A stretch of 64,000 bases of DNA, taken from positions 1,438,121 to 1,502,120 of the forward strand of contig NZ_BQXC01000001.1 of assembly GCF_022836435.1 (NCBI RefSeq), read 5' to 3'. The stretch is from Nitrosomonas sp. PY1. GTDB lineage: Bacteria; Pseudomonadota; Gammaproteobacteria; Burkholderiales; Nitrosomonadaceae. The translations under genes and the position numbers were made by a program. Positions 1 to 9,324 of this stretch are shown here, in pieces. The notes below the pieces were generated by a model. The model ran no database searches. It saw nothing but the letters and a program-made list of their open reading frames with translations, and was not told the origin of the DNA. Every line of letters begins with the position of its first letter. The stretch's first letter is position 1.

Positions 1-824
1 GGGCATAGCAAAATCGACTGTGCCATTTCATCATGCTCAGCTTGAGAAAATAAGTCCATCACGATCCAATCAGGATCGGTTTTACCGTCACATATTACTA
101 AGATCTCGGAAGGACCCGCTACCATATCGATCCCGACAATACCAAAAACGCGCCGCTTAGCAGCGGCCACATAAGCATTGCCTGGACCGACAATTTTATC
201 GACTTGTGGTATGGTTTCCGTACCATACGCTAACGCACCAACCGCTTGCGCACCACCAATGGTAAATACACGATCCACCTGACTAATTGCTGCGGCTGCC
301 AAAACCATATCATTTCTTTCCCGATCTGGTGTAGGCACTACCATAATAAGTTCTTTGACCCCGGCAACTTTAGCTGGAATGGCATTCATCAAAACCGAGG
401 AAGGATAAGAGGCCTTGCCCCCAGGAACATATAAGCCAACTCGATCGAGGGGCGTCACCTTCTGACCTAATAGACTATTCCCATCCTGATACTGCCATGA
501 AGCTAACAGTTGCTTTTCATGATAGCCGCGAATCCGGTCGGCTGCTTGCTGTAAAGCTGTACGTTGCTCAATCGGCAAAATCGCTAAAGCATGTTGCAAA
601 TCAGCATGTGTTAATTCCAAGTCTTGTGCAGCATTAATCGAAAGTCGATCAAAACGATTGGTGTATTCTATGACCGCACTATTTTTTAATTCACGGACAT
701 CGGCAAGAATCTTGGCAACGGCAACATCGATTGCATCATCCTGCGCGTTTTCAAAAGCCAGCAGCTTGTCAAGATTTTGCTGAAAATCAGTATCGGTTGA
801 ATTGAGTTGTGTTATCTGCACCAT
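1..824 (-). CDS. hisD: Histidinol dehydrogenase, N-terminal part (cut by window edge)
   Basis: Catalyses the last two steps of histidine biosynthesis, the NAD-dependent oxidation of L-histidinol to L-histidine, in the cytoplasm. The reverse-strand reading frame starts with ATG at 824 (M-V-Q-I-T-Q-L) and stays open to the window edge, giving about 274 residues of a protein usually near 430. Recognisable blocks are [35 protein letters not shown] and DMVAGPSEI. The QAEHD motif near the edge corresponds to the first zinc ligands of the family; the catalytic Glu-His pair and the remaining zinc ligands would lie outside the window. It begins 24 bp after hisG on the same strand, so the two are very probably co-transcribed. 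Confidence 0.96.
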   Translation of the reverse strand, partial: MVQITQLNSTDTDFQQNLDKLLAFENAQDDAIDVAVAKILADVRELKNSAVIEYTNRFDRLSINAAQDLELTHADLQHALAILPIEQRTALQQAADRIRGYHEKQLLASWQYQDGNSLLGQKVTPLDRVGLYVPGGKASYPSSVLMNAIPAKVAGVKELIMVVPTPDRERNDMVLAAAAISQVDRVFTIGGAQAVGALAYGTETIPQVDKIVGPGNAYVAAAKRRVFGIVGIDMVAGPSEILVICDGKTDPDWIVMDLFSQAEHDEMAQSILLC

Positions 825-848
825 CAGTAAATAATGAACATCTCTATA

Positions 849-1493
849 TTATTTTTTAACCGTTTCATTAAATGCATCCAAAATAGGTTGAATCGCTTGA
901 GCTTTTAATTTTAACGCCGCTTGATTAATAATCAATCTCGCCGAAATGGGTACGATCTCTTCCACTGCTTTTAAGTGGTTAGCTTTCAAAGTATTCCCGC
1001 TGGATACCAAATCAACAATTGCATCAGCTAGTCCGACTAAAGGCGCCAGCTCCATCGATCCATATAATTTGATCAAATCGACATGAACACCTTTATTAGC
1101 AAAGTGTTCTCGCGCAGTTTGGACATATTTCGTAGCTACGCGCAGTCGTGCACCTTGTCGTACTGCAGACTCATAATCAAATCCATCTGGTACGGCTACC
1201 ATTAGACGGCAGCGTGCAATATTCAAATCCAACGGCTGATAAAGCCCTGCCCCGCCATGTTCCAATAGCACATCCTTACCCGCGACACCGAGATCGGCCG
1301 CACCATATTGCACATAAGTCGGCACATCCGTAGCTCGCACAATGATCAATCGAACATTGGAACGATTGGTGGACAAAATCAGTTTGCGCGATGATTCTGG
1401 GTCGTCGCTAGCAATGATTCCGGCCGACTTAAGTAGCGGCGTAGTATCCTCGAAAATCCGCCCTTTTGATAAGGCGATGGTGATATCCGTCAT
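849..1493 (-). CDS. hisG: ATP phosphoribosyltransferase, short form
   Basis: Catalyses the first step of histidine synthesis, condensing ATP with PRPP. At 214 residues it is the short HisG type, which lacks the C-terminal regulatory domain and in other bacteria needs the partner HisZ for activity and feedback inhibition; hisZ is not in this window. The N-terminus [16 protein letters not shown] and the block [22 protein letters not shown] are diagnostic for the catalytic domain. It is followed on the same strand by hisD after 24 bp and preceded by sodB, whose stop lies only 12 bp upstream of the hisG start, so sodB, hisG and hisD could form one transcript, although such a link would be incidental to function. 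Confidence 0.96.
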   Translation of the reverse strand: MTDITIALSKGRIFEDTTPLLKSAGIIASDDPESSRKLILSTNRSNVRLIIVRATDVPTYVQYGAADLGVAGKDVLLEHGGAGLYQPLDLNIARCRLMVAVPDGFDYESAVRQGARLRVATKYVQTAREHFANKGVHVDLIKLYGSMELAPLVGLADAIVDLVSSGNTLKANHLKAVEEIVPISARLIINQAALKLKAQAIQPILDAFNETVKK

Positions 1494-1505
1494 AAAACTA
1501 GAATC

Positions 1506-2147
1506 TTACTCGAGATTGGCTGCAGCAAAATCCCAGTTAACCAACTTATCCAGTATCATGTTCACATAATCTGCACGACGATTCTGATAATCAAGATAAT
1601 AGGCATGTTCCCATACATCAATGGTCAATAACGGACGAAGGTTTTTGGTGATTGGCGATTCAGCGTTACCGGTCTTAGCAACAGTAATTTTTCCGCCATC
1701 AACCACTAGCCAAGCCCAGCCGCTACCAAATTGCGTAACAGCAGCTTGTGCAAATTCCTTCTTGCAATTCTCTATACTGCCAAATGAAGCTTCAATTTTT
1801 TGTTTTAATGTACCAGTCGGTTCACCACCGCCGTTAGGCTTCAAGCTATGCCAATAAAACATATGATTCCAGACCTGTGCAGCATTATTAAAAATTGCTG
1901 CCTTATCAGCCTGTCCAGCAGAAGCTTTGATAATCTCTTCGAGAGATTTACCTGCCAAATCGCTATTTGCAACCAAATTATTCAAGTTATCGACATATGT
2001 TTTATGGTGCTTGCCATAGTGAAAACTCAAAGTATTCGCAGATACTACAGGCTCAAGCGCATTATTAGCATAGGGTAATGGTGCCAAAATGTATTGTGAG
2101 CCGGATTGCGCAGCCTTAGAAAAATTACCAAGATTGTAATTAGACAT
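1506..2147 (-). CDS. sodB: Superoxide dismutase, iron type
   Basis: Dismutates superoxide to oxygen and hydrogen peroxide in the cytoplasm. The product is about 213 residues, a little longer than the usual 190-200 because of an N-terminal extension ([18 protein letters not shown]) before the conserved core. Metal-ligand motifs are visible: [18 protein letters not shown] and [15 protein letters not shown]. The Gln in AAQVWNH at this position is typical of iron rather than manganese enzymes. I chose ATG at 2147 because AAGGAG lies just upstream on the minus strand; an ATG at 2186 would add 13 unlikely residues. No secretion signal is seen. The neighbours do not suggest a special role. Confidence 0.95.
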   Translation of the reverse strand: MSNYNLGNFSKAAQSGSQYILAPLPYANNALEPVVSANTLSFHYGKHHKTYVDNLNNLVANSDLAGKSLEEIIKASAGQADKAAIFNNAAQVWNHMFYWHSLKPNGGGEPTGTLKQKIEASFGSIENCKKEFAQAAVTQFGSGWAWLVVDGGKITVAKTGNAESPITKNLRPLLTIDVWEHAYYLDYQNRRADYVNMILDKLVNWDFAAANLE

Positions 2148-2258
2148 TATTTTCTCCTTATAAAAAAGCCGATTCTGATTCTTCAAATATCATTCATTGT
2201 AAACACAGTATTCCATTAAGTTAGTCAAGCAAGAAGAAAAAACTTAAGCAGAATTAGT

Positions 2259-2690
2259 TTATTCTTGTGAACTTGTTTCTGTAGTGAACGTAATTTTACT
2301 ATGCCCAGCTAAGCGAGCGGCTTCCATGACTGTAATGACGGATTGGTGTGCTGCTTTTGCATCAGCATTTATGATGATGAATGGATCGGTCATATTTTGC
2401 GTAGCAATTTGCAATGCATCGCGCAAACTTTCGATACTAATAAATTTAACGGGGATTAAATTGATAGTATATTCTCCTGTAGCACTTACGGTGATATCAA
2501 TCGTATTTGGTTTTTCAACATTCTCATTGACTTCTTCCGTTCCCGCTTGTGGCAAATTGATTTCTAATTGCGCAAATTTTGAATAAGTCGTCGTTACTAC
2601 GAGAAAAATCAAAATCACCAGCAAAACATCAATCATAGGTACTAAATTGATTTCTGGTTCATCATTTTGTTTACCGCGCTGAAAATTCAT
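2259..2690 (-). CDS. exbD: ExbD/TolR-type biopolymer transport protein
   Basis: A 143-residue inner-membrane protein of the ExbD/TolR family, which couples the proton-motive force to TonB- or Tol-dependent outer-membrane processes together with an ExbB/TolQ partner. The short cytoplasmic N-terminus EPEINLVPMIDVLLVILIF is characteristic and includes the conserved membrane Asp; the rest is a periplasmic domain. ExbB normally lies directly upstream, but here the upstream neighbour is the divergent purE and no exbB is in the window, so this looks like an orphan copy. Whether it serves TonB or Tol cannot be decided from the sequence. A TonB-dependent receptor at 37846-39891 is a possible but distant client. 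Confidence 0.9.
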   Translation of the reverse strand: MNFQRGKQNDEPEINLVPMIDVLLVILIFLVVTTTYSKFAQLEINLPQAGTEEVNENVEKPNTIDITVSATGEYTINLIPVKFISIESLRDALQIATQNMTDPFIIINADAKAAHQSVITVMEAARLAGHSKITFTTETSSQE

Positions 2691-2891
2691 AAAACTATCT
2701 ATAATGTTGTTAAAATGAAGAAAAATCAGTTTGAATTGTTGTAAGTTTAGTGATTGAAAGAAATCAACTGCAATCCATCTAGTATAATACCAATTATGCT
2801 TCTGGTTAAAGTGAATCCAATAAAATTACCGGGCAACAAGCATTAATAAACAACTGACAAATATTTGGCTGTATTTTTAATAAGGAAAATA

Positions 2892-3425
2892 ATGGCCCAC
2901 AAAAACCTATCATTAATTTCTTCCACGGATGAAAAACGTGTGATTCAACCATCAGTCAGTGTGGTGATGGGCAGTAAAAGTGATTGGCCAGTCATGCAAC
3001 ATGCTGTTGATATTCTGAAAGAATTTCGTATCGATTACGAAGTAAAAGTTGTTTCAGCACACCGCACACCTAATTTAATGTTCGAATTTTCCGAACAGGC
3101 AAGAACACGTGGCATTCAATGCATTATCGCCGGTGCAGGAGGAGCAGCACATCTGCCTGGCATGATTGCAGCGAAAACCACACTCCCTGTGTTAGGTGTT
3201 CCAGTTAATTCAAAATATCTACAAGGTGTTGATTCATTACTTTCCATCGTACAAATGCCAAAAGGGGTTCCTGTTGCCACGTTTGCTATTGGTGAAGCCG
3301 GCGCAACTAACGCTGGATTATTTGCTGTTGCACTACTAGCGAATAACAATAGCGAAATGAACGCACGGCTCAATCAATACCGACAAAAACAAGCCGAATC
3401 AGTACTGACGGTCGATTTGAAATAA
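2892..3425 (+). CDS. purE: N5-carboxyaminoimidazole ribonucleotide mutase
   Basis: Converts N5-CAIR to CAIR in purine biosynthesis. The protein is about 177 residues with the family blocks SVVMGSKSDWPVM, VVSAHRTP, AGAGGAAHLPGM and GVPV at expected spacing. I take ATG at 2892, preceded by an AAGGAAAA ribosome-binding site; an upstream TTG at 2865 would only add a poor nine-residue extension. The stop overlaps the purK start in TAATG, which indicates translational coupling. purE, purK and purC follow each other within 13 bp and form one operon transcribed away from exbD. Confidence 0.95.
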   Translation: MAHKNLSLISSTDEKRVIQPSVSVVMGSKSDWPVMQHAVDILKEFRIDYEVKVVSAHRTPNLMFEFSEQARTRGIQCIIAGAGGAAHLPGMIAAKTTLPVLGVPVNSKYLQGVDSLLSIVQMPKGVPVATFAIGEAGATNAGLFAVALLANNNSEMNARLNQYRQKQAESVLTVDLK

Positions 3426-4570
3426 TGCGCAACAAAATAATGCCTGGAGCCATGCTCGGCGTACTAGGTGGCGGCCAACTAGGTAGTATGTTTGTAACAG
3501 CTGCGCAGAAAATGGGTTATTTTGTAACAGTATTGGATCCATCTCCGGACAGTCCGGCTGGACGCATTGCAGACGATTTTATTTGTGCAAACTATACCGA
3601 TCAATCGGCATTAAAAAAAATTAGTAACCAATGTGCTGCGGTAACCACAGAATTTGAAAACATTTCTGCCGATGTATTAGAAGCACTATCTGCTCATTGC
3701 CAAGTTAGTCCTGATGCGGCAAGTGTTCGTACAGTGCAAAACCGAATTACTGAAAAACAGTTTCTGGCAACAAATGGTTTTACAATCGCACCCTATTGTG
3801 TCATTCGACACGCTGAAGATTTGTTAACACAAGGCGTGGATAATTACTTACCAGGCATACTCAAAGTCAGTCAGTTTGGCTATGATGGCAAGGGGCAGAA
3901 ACGCGTTGAAAATGCAGCTGATCTTAAGTTGGCTTTCGAAGCACTGAATCATTCTGTTTGTGTTCTAGAGAAACTCATACCGTTGAATTTAGAGGTTTCT
4001 GTTGTGGTTGCTCGAAGCGCCACTGGACAAATAGAAATTTACCCAGTCTCAGAAAATCAACATGTTAATGGTATTCTTGACATTAGCATCGTTCCAGCGC
4101 GCATTACAACATCCCTGGCTAATCGTGCGCAAATGGTAGCTTGCCAGATTGCTGAGAAACTTGATTATTGTGGTGTTTTGTGTGTGGAATTTTTTGTGTC
4201 CGCCACAGTCAATGGTGAGTTACTTGTTAATGAAATTGCTCCACGCCCGCATAACAGCGGGCATTATTCCCTGGATGCTTGCATCACTTCGCAATTTGAA
4301 CAGCAAGTTCGAACATTATGCCGCCTCTCACTTGGCGAAACCACGCAACATACGCCTGCCATTATGGTCAATATGCTGGGAGATTTGTGGCATAACGGTG
4401 AACCGAATTGGAATCATGTATTGCAACACTCTTCGACAAAATTGCATTTGTATAGAAAAACTGAGGCTCGACCGGGCCGAAAAATGGGACATTTCATAAC
4501 CCTAAATAACTCTTTAGAAACCGCATTACAGCAGGCCATTGCCATCAAAAACAGTCTTAACTTAAACTAA
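3425..4570 (+). CDS. purK: N5-carboxyaminoimidazole ribonucleotide synthase
   Basis: ATP-grasp enzyme that makes N5-CAIR from AIR, bicarbonate and ATP, the substrate for PurE. The 381-residue product starts with a glycine-rich nucleotide-binding segment ([12 protein letters not shown]) and has the ATP-grasp blocks [21 protein letters not shown] and [14 protein letters not shown]. Length and order are normal. Its ATG overlaps the purE stop by one base (TAATG), so both are translationally coupled. purC follows after 13 bp. Confidence 0.95.
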   Translation: MRNKIMPGAMLGVLGGGQLGSMFVTAAQKMGYFVTVLDPSPDSPAGRIADDFICANYTDQSALKKISNQCAAVTTEFENISADVLEALSAHCQVSPDAASVRTVQNRITEKQFLATNGFTIAPYCVIRHAEDLLTQGVDNYLPGILKVSQFGYDGKGQKRVENAADLKLAFEALNHSVCVLEKLIPLNLEVSVVVARSATGQIEIYPVSENQHVNGILDISIVPARITTSLANRAQMVACQIAEKLDYCGVLCVEFFVSATVNGELLVNEIAPRPHNSGHYSLDACITSQFEQQVRTLCRLSLGETTQHTPAIMVNMLGDLWHNGEPNWNHVLQHSSTKLHLYRKTEARPGRKMGHFITLNNSLETALQQAIAIKNSLNLN

Positions 4571-4583
4571 TAAAACACATCAC

Positions 4584-5480
4584 ATGATAACTACCGACGC
4601 TTTATTTGAAAGCACAATTCAAAGCCTGCCGCTGGTGCATCGCGGTAAAGTGAGAGATATCTATTTTGTTAATGACGAGCATCTATTAATCGTTCAAACC
4701 GATCGTTTATCCGCATTTGATGTCATCCTGCCAACTCCCGTTCCTGGTAAAGGAAAAATTCTCACCGCACTATCGGCCTTCTGGTTTAAGAAACTTGCAC
4801 ACATACTACCTAACCACTTAACATTTATTGATCCCGAATCAGTAGTAGCCGAAAACGAGCGACATCAAGTGCATGACCGTGCATTTGTCATTCGCCGATT
4901 AAAACCATTGCCGATTGAGGCCATCGTGAGAGGTTATGTGGCCGGTTCCGGATGGAAAGACTATCAGCAAACCGGTGAGATCTGCGGCATTTCAATTCAT
5001 CCTGGATTAGATTTAGCAGAAAAGCTACCTGGTGGTGCTATTTTTACACCTTCCACCAAAGCACCTGTCAACACGCATGATGAAAACATTACTTTTGAGG
5101 TCGTTGAAAAAAAATTGGGCGACATACTGGCTGCATTAGTACGTAAAAAAGCCATCCAGTTATATTCTGAAGCGGCAGATTACGCCATACAACGCGGCAT
5201 TATCATTGCGGATACCAAATTTGAATTTGGTCTTGATAATGCCGGTCAACTTTATTTGATTGATGAAGTATTAACACCTGATTCATCACGTTTCTGGCCA
5301 GCGGATCAATATCATACCGGGGAAAATCCACCGAGCTTTGATAAACAATTCGTGCGTGATTGGCTGGAACAACAAAATTGGAACAAAAAAGTACCTGCAC
5401 CAGAACTATCGAAGCAGGTTCTGCAACAAACGATAGAAAAATACCAAGAAGCCTTACATTTACTAACTACCAATGATTAA
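4584..5480 (+). CDS. purC: SAICAR synthase
   Basis: Phosphoribosylaminoimidazole-succinocarboxamide synthase, which joins CAIR and aspartate using ATP. The 298-residue protein contains the typical N-terminal HRGKVRDIY block, [10 protein letters not shown], the central [15 protein letters not shown] motif and [13 protein letters not shown]. It is last in the purEKC operon. After the stop there is a 65-bp AT-rich stretch before the end of the convergent gene at 5546; I see no clear stem-loop terminator there. Confidence 0.95.
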   Translation: MITTDALFESTIQSLPLVHRGKVRDIYFVNDEHLLIVQTDRLSAFDVILPTPVPGKGKILTALSAFWFKKLAHILPNHLTFIDPESVVAENERHQVHDRAFVIRRLKPLPIEAIVRGYVAGSGWKDYQQTGEICGISIHPGLDLAEKLPGGAIFTPSTKAPVNTHDENITFEVVEKKLGDILAALVRKKAIQLYSEAADYAIQRGIIIADTKFEFGLDNAGQLYLIDEVLTPDSSRFWPADQYHTGENPPSFDKQFVRDWLEQQNWNKKVPAPELSKQVLQQTIEKYQEALHLLTTND

Positions 5481-5545
5481 AAATCTTTTTTGTATATTTT
5501 TATATTGAATAGTTTCTATTGAAACCAAGAGGCGGGCTATCAACT

Positions 5546-6649
5546 TCAACTTTTACATGATCTAAATGCTTTTGGACAAGTCGCTATTAATCCGCCTGAA
5601 GGTTCTCTCGTTTGGTCCGGTTCGTTTAAAACCTGTAACAATCTTGAAAAATGCCGGGGCTCCCGAGTCCAAATAATATAATTGGCTTTCAAATTATTTT
5701 TAGCAAATGAAAGCAGTTCTTGAATTGAAGGCTCTCTAGTCTTTTTATTGTGTTGTGTCATTACGTAATTAGATTGCATCACAGAAGGCGCTATTGGAAC
5801 AATTCCAGAAAGTTCCGGATAATAGTGATAAATACCCTTACTGGTATTTTTGGTTTCTGGTGCATTCATTGACGGGTCTTCAAGGAAAATATCAGGCCCA
5901 CTGAGTGCTGTTCCTATTGATTTCATTCTATCTGTAAATGACTTAAGAATTGACCTAGGATGATTGACAGATTGTAATGTAACCGTGTTAGGAAAAGATC
6001 GACGCATTGCTTGATGCACAGTCAGGAGATTTATAAAAAATTGATCCGTTTCCGTTGTGGTAAATTTTGTTAGCGGCTCTCCTAGAGCCGTTTCAGGCAG
6101 TCCAATTCCTTCAAAATAAGGATGCGCATTGTAACGCTCCCCAAGTGCTTGAAACAAGGCAATCAAACGATCACGAACCAAAGGATTCCACAATTTAATA
6201 TTTTCACCTTTTGGTTTTTTTTCTCCATAAGTTACAAAAATATAAGTACCATTCTCATATTTATCCGCTTTTAAATAATCCGGTACAGATTTATACTTCG
6301 GATTAAACGATTTTGTTTGTATCAGAATAAAGAGACGCTTTCCTCTTTTTGCCAATTCATTAAGGATAGCGTCAATTGGCGCAAAATTATATACTCCTTC
6401 AGAAGCCTCCAATTCTGACCAAGCGTATCGAACTTGTAATCCTCGTAACGCTTGTGTTTGTTCAAGCTCTGCATAAACATTCTTCATGTAGGCAGGATTA
6501 TTTTTTCCGTGCCCCATCGTTGCATAATAGTGCCCAGGATGCCATTTAACGCCATCGCTTGCAAAAGCTGCTCGAAAAGGGATAAGCATAACAACGACCA
6601 AAATCAATATTGATTTCCAAAAAGAATGATTCTGAGTGTATGTGATCAT
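5546..6649 (-). CDS. Secreted glycoside-hydrolase-like protein (paralogue A)
   Basis: A 367-residue protein with an N-terminal membrane/signal segment (ILILVVVMLIPFRAAFA, predicted cut before SDGVKWHPG). The mature part has features of a TIM-barrel glycoside hydrolase: repeated strand-helix blocks such as LRGLQVRYAWSELE, GVYNFAPIDAIL, KRLFILIQTKSF and YFEGIGLPETALGEP, the last with a Glu in a typical acid/base position. I cannot assign a family or substrate. It is clearly paralogous to the divergent protein at 7293-8462 (shared GVKWHPGHYY, GENxKLWNPLVRDR, RYNAHPYFEGIG, C-terminal LKANYI-WTR). Unlike that gene it has no riboswitch in its upstream region. A role in exopolysaccharide turnover is inference. 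Confidence 0.75.
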   Translation of the reverse strand: MITYTQNHSFWKSILILVVVMLIPFRAAFASDGVKWHPGHYYATMGHGKNNPAYMKNVYAELEQTQALRGLQVRYAWSELEASEGVYNFAPIDAILNELAKRGKRLFILIQTKSFNPKYKSVPDYLKADKYENGTYIFVTYGEKKPKGENIKLWNPLVRDRLIALFQALGERYNAHPYFEGIGLPETALGEPLTKFTTTETDQFFINLLTVHQAMRRSFPNTVTLQSVNHPRSILKSFTDRMKSIGTALSGPDIFLEDPSMNAPETKNTSKGIYHYYPELSGIVPIAPSVMQSNYVMTQHNKKTREPSIQELLSFAKNNLKANYIIWTREPRHFSRLLQVLNEPDQTREPSGGLIATCPKAFRSCKS

Positions 6650-7104
6650 TTTTGAGAAAAATAAACTACCTAATACTATTTAATAATAATCCAGAAATAT
6701 TAAATCATGCTTGATCGGGTTCGGCTCAAGCAATCTAAGAAAACGATATTGTTATTTATAATCAACATTATTATGAAACCTTGAAACCTTTGAGTGACGC
6801 CACTCAAACCCATTTCAGCTTCCTAAGATTATTCCAAAATGGCCCATATTTTCCCCATTCTTTGGGTCCTAGAGCCGGCATCCTATCAGCTAATATGATA
6901 GCTCAGAATGCGATAGGTCATTAGCATTCCGAGAAATAGGTATCTACAAGTAGCAGAAAACTTATCAAATGTTGCATAGCTAAATGCAAAACGGCATTTT
7001 GATTAACTGGTCTTTTGAGTTAACACCTATTTAGATTTTATGCTTGCTTAAAATACGGCTAACGCTTATATCAAGCATTTGATTAAAAGCGAGTGTTGTA
7101 TCAA
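6650..7104. other. Divergent intergenic region upstream of two paralogues
   Basis: 455 bp without a credible reading frame between the two divergent glycosidase-like genes. It contains a short inverted repeat (GAGTG-ACGC-CACTC near 6791-6804) and a set of CTATC/GATAG inverted words around 6886-6926. No clear sigma factor hexamers or second riboswitch could be read on the minus strand. Confidence 0.5.
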
Positions 7105-7185
7105 AAAGGCAAACTCTGCGAAAGCGGAGGGCGCAAAGTCACTGATCTAACGGGTTAAATCCCTATGATGGCAGGACTGCCAAGA
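7105..7185 (+). promoter_or_regulatory. GEMM-I (cyclic-di-GMP class I) riboswitch
   Basis: The sequence shows all core parts of the c-di-GMP-I aptamer in order: GGCAAAC at 7108-7114; a six-pair helix capped by a GAAA tetraloop (CTCTGC-GAAA-GCGGAG); the conserved GCGCAAAG segment at 7131-7138; a second helix with an 11-nt tetraloop-receptor-like pair (TCTAAC...CTATGA) flanking GGG-TTAAAT-CCC; and a closing GGCA-GGAC-TGCC hairpin at 7170-7182. In the well-studied Vibrio aptamer, the G opening the GGC block and a C in the last hairpin contact the ligand; both seem kept, so c-di-GMP rather than c-GMP-AMP is the likelier ligand. A short CACAG-GCA-CTGTG hairpin followed by a T-rich stretch (7199-7219) may be the expression platform. 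The controlled gene starts at 7293. Confidence 0.9.
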
Positions 7186-7292
7186 GCGCATTCGATTCAC
7201 AGGCACTGTGTATATTTTAGTGCTTCTAAGAAACGATCTGTATGCGTAACAACGCAGTTCTTCCTTTTCTTATCATTAAGGAGGAATTTTCT

Positions 7293-8462
7293 ATGAAAAC
7301 CAACTTCGAGTTCCCATCCACTATCCCATTAGCGATGGCCCCTTACGGTTCTGGTTCTAATTATAAACTTAAGGCAGCATTTATAGCAATATTTATTTTT
7401 ATAGTGTTTATAGTGTTATTTTCTTCGGGAATTATCCATGCTGCTGATGGCGTTAAGTGGCATCCTGGGCATTATTATCAGCTTTTAGGTGGAGCAAAAA
7501 ACAATCCTAAATTTATGATGGATGCAGTATATAAAGATTTAGTAAATACGCCAGCATTACGAGGAATTCAAGTGCGCTATATGTGGGGAGATATTGAAAC
7601 CGCAAAGGGTCAATATAATTTTGCATCAATTGATAAGCATTTAGCAGAATTACAGAAACGAAATAAACGTTTGGTCATTATGATTCAAACAAAGTCTTTT
7701 AGTGCGAATTCAGTAACCTATGTTCCACCTTATCTAAGAAGCGTTGAGTATGATGGCGGCGTTTTTACTTTCTCTGGCTCAGGTCCAAACAAACCTACGG
7801 GTGAAAATTTAAAGTTGTGGAACCCTTTGGTTCGTGACCGTTTGTCCGAGTTATTTCGTGCCCTTGGAAAACGTTACAACGCACATCCTTATTTTGAAGG
7901 TATCGGAATGTCAGAGACAGCTTTAGGTGCCCCATTGAATCCTGTAACAGGCACTCAGACTAACGATTTCTATAAAAACTTACATATGGTATTACAAGAG
8001 GCTCGCAAAGCCTTCCCCAATACCATGGTGATGCAATCAGTAAATTATCCGAGACCAATTATTGCTCCATTAGTGGAAACTTTGAAGAAAATGGGGGGGG
8101 GTCTCAGTCATCCCGACACATACCTTGAAGAACGTGGATTATTAATGGAAGGAACAAAATATACTCCGCCGGGTGTTTATACACACTATCCAAAACTCTC
8201 AGGAATCATACCGCTAGCCCCTACAGTTATGCATCATAACTATGCAAACACTAAAAGCGATTCATCCGGGTATAAACCTACCGTATCTGAGTTACTTGAT
8301 TTTTTGAGAGATGATTTAAAAGCCAATTACATTTTCTGGACCCGCGACCCCAAGTATTATCAGGGCGTACTCGAAATGCTCAATTGGAGTGCACAAAAAG
8401 ACAAGGATGCTGGCGGATTAAGCACTACTTGCCCAAGTACTTATAGCTCTTGCGTGCAATAA
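7293..8462 (+). CDS. Secreted glycoside-hydrolase-like protein under c-di-GMP riboswitch (paralogue B)
   Basis: About 389 residues. I chose ATG at 7293, preceded by AAGGAGG with 8-nt spacing; the frame is open from 7242 but that extension would bury the ribosome-binding site. The N-terminus is unusual: about 25 polar residues precede one hydrophobic segment (AFIAIFIFIVFIVLFSSGIIHA), so it may be a long signal peptide or an anchor. The mature part has TIM-barrel glycosidase-like blocks (LRGIQVRYMWGDIE, GQYNFASIDKHLAEL, KRLVIMIQTKSF, YFEGIGMSETALGAP) and is paralogous to the product of 5546-6649. The family and substrate are unknown to me. The upstream GEMM-I riboswitch links it to c-di-GMP, so a role in matrix polysaccharide modification or biofilm behaviour is a reasonable inference. 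Confidence 0.8.
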   Translation: MKTNFEFPSTIPLAMAPYGSGSNYKLKAAFIAIFIFIVFIVLFSSGIIHAADGVKWHPGHYYQLLGGAKNNPKFMMDAVYKDLVNTPALRGIQVRYMWGDIETAKGQYNFASIDKHLAELQKRNKRLVIMIQTKSFSANSVTYVPPYLRSVEYDGGVFTFSGSGPNKPTGENLKLWNPLVRDRLSELFRALGKRYNAHPYFEGIGMSETALGAPLNPVTGTQTNDFYKNLHMVLQEARKAFPNTMVMQSVNYPRPIIAPLVETLKKMGGGLSHPDTYLEERGLLMEGTKYTPPGVYTHYPKLSGIIPLAPTVMHHNYANTKSDSSGYKPTVSELLDFLRDDLKANYIFWTRDPKYYQGVLEMLNWSAQKDKDAGGLSTTCPSTYSSCVQ

Positions 8463-8490
8463 AATAGCTAGTTAGAGATCAAGAACAACA

Positions 8491-8519
8491 GAAGATGTGC
8501 GGATTATCCGCATATCTTC
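8491..8519. terminator. Bidirectional intrinsic terminator
   Basis: Near-perfect 13-bp stem (GAAGATGTGCGGA with TCCGCATATCTTC, one G-T pair) with a TTA loop, between the stops of the convergent genes ending at 8462 and 8553. A short T-rich tail (TCGTTTC) follows on the plus strand. Confidence 0.7.
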
Positions 8520-8552
8520 TCGTTTCATCGTAATAATCGGCATAATCACCAA

Positions 8553-8891
8553 TTATTTTTTTATGATTTGGTTATCAACCTTTTTTACACCATCAATGAT
8601 CCAACTATGCATATTCACACGTGTAAGTTGATCTTCACTAATAACAAAACCTGTCAGCGATACATTTCCATCGGTTACTTTGACTTCAACATTACTTCCT
8701 TGCAAAGTAGGATCAGATTGTATTGCAGCCATGATTCTGGCATAGATAGTGGAATCGTCATAGACCGGAGCAGAAGGCGGTGGCACCCAAGATTTATGGG
8801 TTTTCTCGGCATAGTTCTCACAACCGGTTAACATAAATAACATAATCAACGGTATTAGCAAAAATATGAATCGTTCGTAGCAAGTTTGCAT
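8553..8891 (-). CDS. BON-domain lipoprotein
   Basis: A 112-residue predicted lipoprotein. The N-terminal hydrophobic segment ends in the lipobox LTGC (Cys about residue 24), so signal peptidase II processing and membrane attachment are expected. Residues about 45-112 form a single BON domain (DDSTIYARIMAAIQSDP, VEVKVTDGNVSLTGFV, VKKVDNQI), a fold found in periplasmic proteins such as OsmY and thought to bind membranes or other envelope partners. Function beyond an envelope role cannot be assigned. It is monocistronic, convergent with the riboswitch-controlled gene. Confidence 0.85.
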   Translation of the reverse strand: MQTCYERFIFLLIPLIMLFMLTGCENYAEKTHKSWVPPPSAPVYDDSTIYARIMAAIQSDPTLQGSNVEVKVTDGNVSLTGFVISEDQLTRVNMHSWIIDGVKKVDNQIIKK

Positions 8892-9324
8892 GATAGTTTT
8901 CCTGATTTTATTTTTTTAGCTGCTTCAGTATGATTATTTTATGCTCAAACTAGCTTTCGTAATAGACTAATTGTAGCCTGCTAGTATTAGCTATACATTT
9001 CTATGAGATAAATATACACAAAGCAAGTTAGCGATTCTAACAGTTATTTTCTCCATTCTTCTGATTCTACTGTATCGCTAAACCTTCACTGATCAATCCG
9101 TAGCTTACTACTTTTAATTCAAACTAACCCTGATGTAAAATTTTTCTCAAATCCGGTATTAATTGCAATGCCAAAGAACACCTTTTGAACGTCTTCTGTA
9201 AAAAATAAGGAAACCATAGAATCCTCGCCATGCAGATAGGATATTTTTTTACTATTTAAGCTTTCTATTACTGCACTAAATATGAATCAATCTTTATTAA
9301 TTTGATCATTAACATCGCTTTTAC
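8892..9324. other. Intergenic region with a possible gene relic
   Basis: AT-rich 433 bp between nadB and the BON lipoprotein. On the minus strand, about 9119-9281 reads without stop as some 53 codons with protein-like composition (including YLHGEDSMVSLFF and TGFEKNFTSG) but no good start or ribosome-binding site, so it may be the 3' relic of a lost gene. I recognise no family. Confidence 0.3.

Noticed and set aside
7150..7170. CGGGTTAAATCCC looks like a tRNA T-arm
   Set aside because: No acceptor or anticodon arms fit; the segment belongs to the second helix and tetraloop receptor of the GEMM-I aptamer.
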